From: Sphingosinicella microcystinivorans
Lineage (GTDB): Bacteria; Pseudomonadota; Alphaproteobacteria; Sphingomonadales; Sphingomonadaceae
Reading direction: 5' to 3'
Assembly: GCF_003634215.1 (NCBI RefSeq)
Contig: NZ_RBWX01000007.1
Span: 604,849-668,848 of the forward strand
DNA: 64,000 nt
Made by a program: the position numbers and the translations under genes. A model generated the notes under the pieces. The model was given only the letters and a program-made list of their open reading frames with translations, was not told the origin of the DNA and did no database searches. Positions 34,051-44,800 of this stretch are shown here, in pieces (position 1 is the stretch's first letter; every line of letters begins with the position of its first letter).

Positions 34051-35810
34051 CTGCGTTTCCTGAAAAACCACACGGCAAGGGCGATCGCGGCCACGAGCGC
34101 GAGCAGGATGCCGCTGAGCGCCCATCCGTAATGCTTGAGCATTTTGATGCGTGTATTCAGCGTGATCTGTCGGAACGGATCGTAGCCTTCGGGTATATCC
34201 AGCACGCCCATGGATTTCGCGTAAGCCTGGTAATCGGCGAGCATGGATTGGACTCTCGCCGCTTCGGCGGTGCCGAGGTCGCGTGTTTCGCCGGGATCTT
34301 CTGCAAGGTTGTAGAGTTTCCACGTGCCGTCGCCATAGGGCGGCAGGTTACGCACGAGCTTGAAGTCGCCGCGATAGAGCGCGGCGTTTCCGGATACCTC
34401 CATGCCGATGGGGGTGTCCTGAGAATAGATATGATCCGCCGCACCGCTCAGCACGGGCCTCAGGCTGCGCCCCGTCATCGCCTTGCCGTCGGTGCCCTGG
34501 ATACCCGCGATGTCGAGCAGCGTCGGCGCAACGTCGGTGACGAAGGCGGCGGCAGAAACGCGCGGCTGGATGGCGATGCCCGGGCCGGACATGATGAACG
34601 GCACACGCAGCCCGCCCTCGGAAGCGTAGAATTTGAACAGGCTGTGCGGCGTAGCCGCGGCCGTTGCCCACTCCGGACCGATTGAAACGAATGAGCCCTT
34701 CTCGCCGAGCCTGTCCAGATTCTGGTCGTAACCGTTCATCCGCATCCACAGCGGAAAGCCCCGCTGGTTGATCGGTTCATTGGGTTCCGGCCCGTTGTCG
34801 GAGGTAACGACGAAAACGGTGTTCTGAAGCACGCCCTGCTTATCGAGATAGGCGATCAGACGGCCGATGTGGTGATCCATCGCCTCGATCATGCCTGCGT
34901 TGACCGCCATGCTCTTCGCAAGCAAACGCCGCTCTGGGTCGGGAAGTGCCTTCCATTCCCGCAGCCCGGCGGGCTTGGCTGCGAGCGGCGCACCTTCGGG
35001 GATCAGGCCCATCGCCTGCGCGCGCTGCCAGCGCGCCTCGCGGATGCTGTCCCAGCCCTTGCCGTAGACCGCCTCGTAATGTGCGGTGTAGGCGCGCGGT
35101 GCCTGCACCGGAATATGCACCGCCTGAAATGCCACATAGGCGAAGAACGGCGTGTTCGCGTCCTCATCCGACAGATAATCGATCATCCGGTCGACAATGA
35201 ATTCGGATGAATAAAAGTCGGGGGGCAGCGTTGCCGGTTTGCCGTCTTCGAACCACGGCGCCGTATCGTAATACGGCATGTAGGGTTTCTGTTCCCAATT
35301 GTCCGCGCCGGAAGCATCGAGCGCGAACGACTTCTGGAAGCCGTGCGACGGCGGCAGCTCGCCCTTGCCGCTACCGAGGTGCCATTTGCCGGTCATGTAG
35401 GTGCGATAGCCCGCCCGGCGCAGCCGCTCCGCAACCGTGATCGCATCGGGTTCGAGCCGCAGGCCATAGCCGGGCTTTCCCGCATGTTCGGGCGGAAGCA
35501 CCTCGGGAATGGTGGCGACCCCGTTCAGGTGATTGTCGATCCCCGTCAGCAGCATCGCACGGGATGGCGCGCACAGGGGAGAGGTGCGGTAGTGGGTGAA
35601 CAGCGTGCCCGCGCTCGCAAGCCGTTCGATATTGGGAGTTCGCGCCTCGCCGCCGTAGCTGCTGAAATCCATCAACGCAGCGTCGTCGACAAGGATCAGC
35701 ACGAAATTGGGGCGAACCGGCTGTTGCTGGGCATGCGCCGGCACGGCGGCTGCCATAGCGGCAAAGCCAGCCCAAAGCCAATAGCGCAGCCCTCCCAGCC
35801 GCATCGACAT
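34035..35810 (-). CDS. Secreted Cys-type sulfatase with C-terminal membrane anchor
   Basis: Second sulfatase, 591 residues. A signal peptide (about 1-27, ending AAVPAHAQ) and a C-terminal membrane helix (about 563-584, followed by RKRRWRL) leave the catalytic domain in the periplasm. Motif LCAPSRAMLLTGIDNH places the formylglycine cysteine at C80. Metal/active-site parts: LILVDDAALMDFSSYGG, GKWHLGSG and VVTSDNGPE. It opens the sulfatase-GST-sulfatase operon; the start is about 75 bases from the giant adhesin stop. Its opposite anchoring to the first sulfatase suggests both face the same compartment as the lipoprotein FGE. Substrate unknown. Confidence 0.93.
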   Translation of the reverse strand: MSMRLGGLRYWLWAGFAAMAAAVPAHAQQQPVRPNFVLILVDDAALMDFSSYGGEARTPNIERLASAGTLFTHYRTSPLCAPSRAMLLTGIDNHLNGVATIPEVLPPEHAGKPGYGLRLEPDAITVAERLRRAGYRTYMTGKWHLGSGKGELPPSHGFQKSFALDASGADNWEQKPYMPYYDTAPWFEDGKPATLPPDFYSSEFIVDRMIDYLSDEDANTPFFAYVAFQAVHIPVQAPRAYTAHYEAVYGKGWDSIREARWQRAQAMGLIPEGAPLAAKPAGLREWKALPDPERRLLAKSMAVNAGMIEAMDHHIGRLIAYLDKQGVLQNTVFVVTSDNGPEPNEPINQRGFPLWMRMNGYDQNLDRLGEKGSFVSIGPEWATAAATPHSLFKFYASEGGLRVPFIMSGPGIAIQPRVSAAAFVTDVAPTLLDIAGIQGTDGKAMTGRSLRPVLSGAADHIYSQDTPIGMEVSGNAALYRGDFKLVRNLPPYGDGTWKLYNLAEDPGETRDLGTAEAARVQSMLADYQAYAKSMGVLDIPEGYDPFRQITLNTRIKMLKHYGWALSGILLALVAAIALAVWFFRKRRWRLA

Positions 35811-35885
35811 TGCCCCCTGTTTGACCCACCGTTACGTTCCGGCGGTCACACAACATATGTCACTACGACTGTCAATTTATCGCGT

Positions 35886-38800
35886 CTATTGCGCAAAACG
35901 TGAGGGTCTGCCGAGGCAGTAGAGCGTACGGCCGTTCATGTTGAGTTGGAGGTGCGGCAGCAGGCGCTGGCCACGGCTCCTGTTCCCCGGATCGGAACAG
36001 AACGGTCCCCGGCTATCGTCGCCGCCCGAGAGCGCGGCCTCGTCCGCATAGCCGGAAAGCGTTTGCAGCGTGGGCGTCAGTGCAATCGAAACAAGGCCGC
36101 CAAAACCGTCGCTTCCGCTCAGGCTGCCGGGCACGTGCAGGATGCGGTCCTGCTCGTAGGGCGGGATCAGGTGGCCGGTCACGGTGAGTGTGCCTGGCGT
36201 GTAGGCGAGAACGTAGTTCGGCGCTGATCCGCCCGACGCTTCGATCGCGTACTGCCCCGCAGGCGATCCGTCCGATGCTGCCGTATGGAGCGTCACACCG
36301 TTCACGACCGAAGCGTCATCACCATTGGCGAGGCCGATCAGGTGATAGGTGAAGGCGGGATTGGGCTGGAAGCGCGCGCGAGACTGGTCGTCGACAACCA
36401 CCGTCAGCGCCTTCGCGGAAACGTCCGTGGTGAGGCCGCCGAGCAGGCCATCGTCCAGAGCGAGGTCGTAATTGTCTGCGTCCGCCCCATTCAGCGATAC
36501 TGCGCCTCCCGTAACCGTCACGGCCTTGCCGGTACCGGCATTTCGGTCAGCCGCGAGCGCTTCGTAGAGGAAGCCGATGTCATCGCCGGACACGAGGCCG
36601 CTCGTCGTGAAGTCGAGCGCTACGTTCCGGTTGCCGTCGTACGTCTTGTCCACCGCCGTTGCCGTGTCCAGCGTCAGTGCTTTGCGGTCGATGTCGGCGG
36701 TAAGTCCACCCAGCAGCGCACCATCCAGAACCAGAACATAATTTCCGCCGTCCGCGCCCGAGAGCGAAACGCCGGAGGCGGTCACGCCCTTGCCGACGCC
36801 GGCGTTCTTGTCCGCGAAATTCGCGGTGTAATCGAACGTCACCGTATCGCCGGAAAGAATGTCCGCGGTCGTGAACGAGAGCTCTGCGGACGTGGTGCCG
36901 TCGTAGATCTTGCCCGCTGCGCCAACCATGCTCACCGTCAGCGTACGCGCGGAGATATCCGCGGCGAGCGCCGACACATCGCTTGGATCGAGCGCGAGCG
37001 TGTAGTTCGCGGCGTCCCCGCCCGTCAGCGTCACGCTGCCGGTCAGGCTGACCGCCTTGCCCGTCCCGGCCGCCTTGTCGGCGAACCGCGCATCGTAGGC
37101 GAACGTTACGGCATCTCCGCTCACGATGTCGCTCGTGGTGAAGGTCAGCGCGGCGTTGCGCGTTCCGTCATAGGTCTTGTCGTTCGCTATGACGCCTGCG
37201 TTCAGCGTGCGCGGCGAGATCGTCGCGTTGGCGATCGTCGGCTGCGTCAGCGTGTAGTTTCCGGCATCGTTGCCGGTCAGCGTATAGCCCGATGCGGTCA
37301 CGCTCCACGTGCCCGCGTTCTTGCTGGCGAACAGGCCCGAACCAGCCGAGAATTGGACGTCCTCGCTGCCGATGATGCCGATCAGGGATCCGCCGGAGAG
37401 ATCGGCGTCTGCATCGCCGTCGTATGTCTTGCCGGAGGCTGTCACGCCGCTCAGCGTCAGCGTCTTTGCCGTGATGGTCGCATTGGCGATCGTCGGCTGC
37501 GTCAGCGTGTAGTTTCCGGCATCGTTGCCGGTCAGCGTATAGCCCGATGCGGTCACGCTCCACGTGCCCGCGTTCTTACTCGCGAACAGGCCCGAACCAG
37601 CGGAGAATTCGACATCGTCGCTGCCGACAATGCCTACCAGGGATCCGCCGGAGAGGTCGGCATCGGCATCGCCGTCGTATGTCTTGCCGGAGGCCGTCAC
37701 GCCGGTGAGAGACAAGGCTTTGGCCGTCACGGTCAGCGTGCCGGTGGAGGAGGGGGCTCCGAACGTATAGCCGGCGCTGCTCGCCAGCGTGCCGTTGGCG
37801 ATGCTGATCGCATAGGGCGAACCGGCGACGTTCGCATTCGCCGCAGCGCCGCTCGAGCTGAATACCGGTCCGCCGGAGAGGCCGAGGTCGCTCAGTGTCT
37901 CCTGCGTCCAGACATTTTGATAGCTGGATGCCGATACAATACCGGAAATGCTGTAGTTGGTGCCCCGTACCGGCGTTGGGAACGTGTAGGCGGTTCCATA
38001 GGTCTTGGTGTCGGAGAAGCTGCTCGAAACCGTGAGCGTCGGTTGATTGGCAAAGACGTAGCGGTTGCCCGAGCCCACCGAGCCGGGGGGCAGCGTCATT
38101 TGCGTCTTCCCCCAGATCGGCAGGTTGCCGCTGGCGAGATTGTTGAATGTGCTGTTATCCGGGTTGGTCAGGTAAATGATCCAGCGACCGGTCGTGGACT
38201 GTATGGCGTTGTTGCCGGTCAGGTTGTTCAGGTCCTTGCCCGTGCCGCCGCCCTTGGCCGCATCGATAACGATCGTGCCGCTGCCGCTCTTTACCTTTGT
38301 GCCGCTGCCGGAGACGTAAAGCCCGTCGTTGCCTGTGCCGCCTGCGCTTGCGCCGCCGCGTGCGGTGATGGAGATATTCCCGGCATCGCTCAGCAGCGCC
38401 TCGACAGCGTTCAGATAGACGCCGTTGCGCTTGTTTCCGGTGCCGCCGCCGCCCGTTCCCGAAATGATGATATCTGCGGCATCGGCATCGCTGCCGGTGG
38501 ACCTTACCTGCGTCCCCAGCCCGAGCTGGATGCCATAGTGGTGGGCATCCAGGCTGTCCGATCCGGCGCCGCCCGTGCCGGTCATCGCGATATCGCCGAC
38601 GACGCTTTCGATGTACGTATTGGAACCGGAAAGATAGATGCCGATATTCGTGTTTGCCGTCGCTGATGCGCTGTCGCCGCCGCCTTGGCCGCTAAGCGTG
38701 ATCTTCGCCGCGCCGACTGTTGTGCCGGTTGATACGATGTGCGCGCCTTCCAGGATATGGAGGCCGTGATTGTTGGCGCCGCCGGCTGTTGCCGATCCCG

Positions 38801-41800
38801 TCCCGGTGATCGAGATGTCGCCGAACGCGCTCGCGATCGTCGCGGCCGCGCCCTGCATACTGACGCCCTGATTGTTTGCCGAAAGCGCGCCCATGCCGCC
38901 GGCATTGCCGATGACTGTGATCTTCGCGGCGCTGGCCGTGGTTCCGGTCGATTCAATTCGCGCGTCGTTGATAATGCGCACGCCGATATTGTTGTGCGAG
39001 GTCGATGCCGCCGCGCCCGTGCCGGTCACGCTGATGTCGCCGTCGATGCTGGTGATCGCCGCGCCGGTATCGGCGATGTAGACGCCGATGTTGGTCGCGC
39101 CGCTTCCGGTGCCGCCCGCTGCGCCGATCACGTCGATCGTCGCGGCGTCGCCTCCGGTGCCGGTGGATGCGATGATGGCGCCATCGTGGATATGCACGCC
39201 GTAATTTTGCGGTCCCGTGGAGGCGCCGCCGGTTCCCGAAATGAGCACGGCGCCGGTATTGCCGGTGATGTCCGTGTTCACGCCTTTGAGATAGATACCG
39301 ATGTTTGTGCCGCTGGCAGAGGTGCCGCCCGTGCCGGTCAGCGTCAGCGTTCCGGCGCCCAGCGATTCAATGCTGCTGCCATCCACGAATATGCCGTGGC
39401 TGACACTCGCGCCGCCCTTGCCGAGCAGGCTGATGTTGCCGCCGCCACCTGCCGCCGTGGAGACGCGGGCACCCCCGGCCAGCTTGATCGCCGCATCGCC
39501 CGAGCCCACGCCCGTCCCGGCTTCGTTCGCCTTCAGCGTGATCGCATCGAATGCGCTGCTATCCGCGGCATAGCTGTTCGAGAGCGTGCCGCCGGAAAGC
39601 AGGATGCGCGCGCCCGCCGTCAGGGCTAGCGTTGCCTTGCCGCTCACGGTGAGATCTGTACCTGCATTCACGGTGATCGTGCCGGGCGCGCTGTAAGTCT
39701 GCGCGCCTGTCGTGCTGACGTCCTGATTGAAAATCAGGCCCGCCGATGTCTGCGTCGTACTGATCGCGACACTGGCGGCATCGATGCCGACCGTCGTGTC
39801 GATCGTTCCGACCGTAAGGTTGCCGTTGCCGCCATGCGTGAGCGAGATTGTCCCGGTGTCCCCTGCCAGCGTGCCGATCACGTTGCCCGCATTTGTCAGC
39901 GTGTACGCGCCGGTAGCGTTCAGGAGGAGAAGCTTGTCCGCCGTGATCGCCGCCGTCTGGCTCGTCGCGCCGGCGATATCGAGCGTCAGTCGATTGCTGC
40001 CGACATTGAGCGCGCCGCCGATCGCCAGCGTTCCGGCGCTTTCAAGACGCAGATTGTCCGTGAAGGCGGCCAGGTCGCTCCCGACCGTGATGGCGCCCGC
40101 TTCAGCACTGCCGATCACGATTTCGCTGAAACCGTTCAGCATGTTGGCGATCGATGCTGCGGTGATCGCAAGGTCGCCAGTGCCGTTACCCAGGCCGATC
40201 GTGCGTCCGTCGGTGCGTTGCTTGATGGTGAGGATACCGTTTCCGGAGACAGTGCCCGTGAAACCGATCGTGTCCGCCGTGATGGTGATGTCGTTCGTAT
40301 TCGCGCTGCCGAGTGTGCCGCCCGAACCGATCAGGAAATCCGATTGACCGCCGTCACCGCTTGTCGCGGTGATGGTGATATCGCCCGACGCCGTGCGCAC
40401 GCTCGCTGCGTTGGAGGATATCCATACGCCTGCTCCGCTGCCCACGGCGGAACCCGTCAGCGCGATGTTGCCGGTACCGGTCGTGCGCACCTGCGATCCG
40501 TTGAACACATACAGGCCGGGCGCCGCGCCGGAGCCCATGGCCTCGCCGGTGATGTCGATGTCCCCGTCGGTTGCGATAACCTGCGATGACTGATGAAGGA
40601 AGACGCCGTAAGTCGTTCCGCCTGTCCCCGCGCCGCTGGTGCCGTGGAGCGAAATGGCGCCCGATCCCAGCGCTTCGATCGTCGATCCGCCGATTATGTT
40701 GATGCCGCGACCGTCATCGGCGCCGCCGCGCGCGGAGAGCGAGATGCTGCCCGCAGCGCCTGCCGCCGTACGGATGATCGCGCCGGTGAGATCGATGCCG
40801 ATTAGCGAACCGGCATCGGCGGTCGCGCGGCGATTGGCCGTGATATCAATCGCGGTGAACGGCGTGAGCCCGCCCGCATATGTGTTCTCGATCTTTGCGC
40901 CGGTCGCGAGCGAGACCTGCCGGGCCGCGTCCATGCTGAGCGTTGCGGCACCTGTCACAGTGAGCGTTGTGTTCGCCGCAAGTTTGATATCGCGTTCGGA
41001 GACGTAATCCTGCGCGCCGCTCGTCGTGATGTTGCCGTTAAGCAGGATGTCGCCCGCCGCACCGGCATTCGTCACCTCGATCGCGCCCGCCGTGATCGCG
41101 CGCAGCGTGATGTCGCCGCCGGCGGTGTTGGTCTTGCCCGCGCCGCTGCGCAGGTCGATGGTGACGCTGCCCGTTCCGGCGGAGATCGACGTGCCCGCGG
41201 CCATGGTGATCGTGGCGGTTCCGGCGTCGCGGTACGCATCGACGACACCGTTCGCCAGTATGTCGTTCCCGATCAGCGTGAGGTTGCCGTTGTCGGTGGT
41301 GATGTTCGCATTCACCAGCACGCTGCGCCCGGCCTGCAGCGTCAGGTCGCCGCCGTCGCCCGAACTGTTGTCGACGGTGATTGCGGCGGAAACCGTGATG
41401 TCGTTGGAGGCCTGCAAGGTGAGGTTGGTACCACTGGCGAGGAGCGCCCCGAGCGAGACGGCAGAAATATTGATCGTGGCACCCGCGCTGTCGGCGTACG
41501 CAAAAGCGCTCGTCCGTTCAGTCGAAAACAAGTACACCGCGCCGCTGTTGGCAACGGCATTACCCGCGCCGTCATCGAAATTGGCGCCGACAGCGAGGCG
41601 CAGGCCATTTGCACTCAGCGCTACCGATGCACCGAAATAGTCTACGGCATCAAGCGAGAGGCTGGTGTCCCACGTCCCCGTATACCCCGCACCGATCGTA
41701 CCTTTGGTCGCGCCCCCCGTGAAGCTGGTATCGGTGAAGGTGAACAGATGAACCGCACCTGCATTCTGAACGCTGTTGCTGCTGCCGTCATCGAGATTGG

Positions 41801-44800
41801 CCCCGGCCGCCAGATAATCGCCGTCGCCGTCCAAAGCCACTGATCGGTCTAACTGATCGTTGTCCTCAAGCGAGGCCAGATCGATGTTCTTGCCGCCCGA
41901 ATAGCCTTTTCCGATTGTTCCAACGTGTGTGCCACCGCCGAAATCACCATTCGAAAAGCTGAACAAGTGAACGGCGCCCGACCCGGTGGCGAGGTTCCCT
42001 GCGCCGTCGTCACCGAACGCCCCAACAGCAAGCCGGTCGCCGGCTCCGTTCAGTGCGACGGATATGCCGAAAGCGTCGCCGGCTTCCAGCAAGGGTGTGC
42101 CGCTCGCGCCGCCATAGCCATTGCCTATCGTTGCCGTGTGCGCACCGCCGCCGAAATCGGTGTTGGAAAAGCTGAACAGATACACCGCCCCTGCATCCGT
42201 CGTGGCGTTGCTGGCGCCGTCGTCGCGATAGGCGCCGACCGCAAGCCGGTTTCCGGAGGCGTTGAGCGCAACCCCCGAGCCGAAGTAATCGGATGCGCCG
42301 AGCCCGATGGCGATATCGCCGGTGCCGACATAGCCCGCGCCTACGGTGCCGCTCTGCGTACCGTTCGAGAATGTGTTGTCCGAGAAACTGAAAAGATAAA
42401 CAGCGCCAGAATCGAGCACGCCGTTTGCGAAGCCGTCGTCTGCCCACGCGCCCACGGCCATGCGGTTTCCGGCATCATTGAGCGCGACGGAAAAGCCGAA
42501 GAGGTCATTCGATTCGAGTCCGGAGAGATTGATGTTCTTGCCGCCCGAATAGCCGTTGCCGATGATGGCTTCGAGCGCACCGTCCGAAAACTGATCGTCG
42601 CTGAAACTGAAGAGATAGACAGCGCCGACGCTGGAGAGCGTACCGGCTGCCCCCTTGTCGCCATTCGCACCGACCGCAAGCCGGTTTCCGGCGCCGTTCA
42701 GCGCTACCGAAAAGCCGAATTGATCGGCGGTATCCGGCACTGGGTTAAGCGCGATATCGGCCGTCCGCCGATAGCCTTCGCCGACGACGCCGACGAGTTT
42801 GCCGCCGTAAAAATTCGTGTCCTCGAAACGCAGCAGGTAGACCGCACCCGAAGAGGCCGTCCGGTTGTTCTCGCCACCATCCAGGAACGAACCGGCGGCA
42901 AGTCGGTCACCTGTGGCATTCAATGCCACGGAAAAACCGAAGCGGTCGCCCGCTTCAAGGTTGGCAGGGCTGAGATTCTTGCCGCCGCTGTAGCCGCTGC
43001 CGATCCGGGCGGAAAGCGTGCCGCCTGAAAAGTCCGTGTCCGTGAAGCTGAGCAGATAGACCGCGCCTGCATTCGTTGCGGTATTGCTGTTGCCCGCATC
43101 GCCCGGTGCGCCGATCGCGAGACGGTCGCCCGCCGCGTTCAGGGATACGCCGATCCCAAACTGGTCGTTGGCATCCAGCGTCAGCGAAACATTTCCGGCG
43201 CCAGCATAGCCCTTGCCGATGGTGCCGGTGTGGGAAGCGCCGGTGAAGTCAGTGTCTGCGAAGGAGAACAGATAGACGGCGCCTGCACCGCTTGTCAGAT
43301 CGTCGCTCCCGTCGTCGCCAATCGCGCCGACGGCAAGCCGATCGCCTGCCGCATTCAGCGATACGGCGTTGCCGAACTGGTCGTTCGCCGCAAGTGCAAT
43401 GTTGAGATCGTTGGCGCCTGCGTATCCGGTGCCGATCGTGCCCACCAGCGCCACCGCGCTATCCAGAGTGAATAGGCGCACGGCCCCTGCTTCCGTGACA
43501 CCGTTGCCGGCGCCGTCGTCGGCGGTTGCCCCGACCGCCATGCGGTTGCCGGCAGCATTGAGAGTCACCGCACGGCCGAACCGATCGGTGTCGTCGAGGC
43601 TGCCGACATCAAAGTCGTTGACGCCGCTCGCTCCGGAATATCCCTTTCCGACGATGCCGGTGATCCCGCCGTTGGAGAAATCCCGGTCGGCAAAGTCCAG
43701 CAGATAGACCGCGCCCGCGTTGCTGTTGGCTTCGTTGCTGCCGTCGTCCCCGATCGCGCCGACCGCGAGCCGTGTCCCCTCCGCATTGAACGCGAGCGAC
43801 GCGCCGAAAAAGTCGTCCGTGGCGAGGCGGTCGATGTCGATATTCTTGCCGCCGGTATACCCCTTGCCGGCAATCCCCGAGAGCGTGCCGCCGGAGAAAT
43901 TGCCGTCTGTGAAGCTGAACAGATAGACCGCGCCCGTCGAGGGCGCGTCGTTGAGTGCCCCGGCATCGTACATTGCGCCAACGGCAAGCCTGTCTCCGAC
44001 GGCGTTGAGCGCGACCGCAATGCCCAGCCTGTCGCCCGCTTGCAGAGTCTCGACCGCGATGTCACTCCGCCACGCGTCCCGGCCGATCACGCCCGCGACC
44101 GTTCCTTCCGAAAAGTTGCCGTCCGCGAAGCGCATCAGATAAACACCGCCCGCGCCGCTCAGGCTGTTGCTGCCGCCATCGTCGCTATAGGCGCCGATCG
44201 CCAGACGATCACCCGCGGCATTCATCGCGAGGCCGAAGCCGAACATGTCGACAGCATCCAGATCGACCACGTTGACGTTCTTGCCGCCGGTGTATCCCTT
44301 GCCGATGATGCCTTCGTATGTGCCGCCGGAAAGATCGGTGTTCGCGAACGACAGCATATGCACGGCGCCCGTGTTCGACATGTTGTTCGTCGAGGCGTTG
44401 TCGCCGAGCGCGGTTCCGACGACCCGGGTGCCGTCCGCGTTCATCGCAAGTGCGTAGCCGAACATGTCGCCGCCGGCGACCGCCGATACGTTCGTGTCGC
44501 CGGCACCCCCATAGCCCTTGCCGATGATGCCGAGCTGCGTACCGCCGGAGAAATTCGTGTCGGTAAAACCGATGACATGAATAGCGCCGGATTCTGCCTC
44601 CGCATTGCCGAAACCGTCGTCGCCGTGCGCGCCGATCGCAAGCCTGTCGCCTGCCGCGTTCAGCGCGACGGAGACGCCGAGATAGTCTCCGACGTCGAGC
44701 ACGAGATTGACATCATTTGCACCCGCATAGCCGTAGCCGACCGTTCCGCGGTGTGTACCGCCGCCGAAACCCGTATTCGCGAAGCTGACGAGAAAGACCG

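Noticed and set aside
35811..35885. ACATATGT palindrome and a TTGACA upstream of the second sulfatase
   Set aside because: The TTGACA to -10 spacing is wrong (12 bases) and the palindrome is short; insufficient for a promoter or operator call.
36285..38666. 793-residue open frame on the plus strand
   Set aside because: It is antisense to the repeat region of the adhesin gene; its Arg/Gly/Ala-rich sequence has no domain and no start context. The same holds for the other plus-strand frames between 38739 and 45200.
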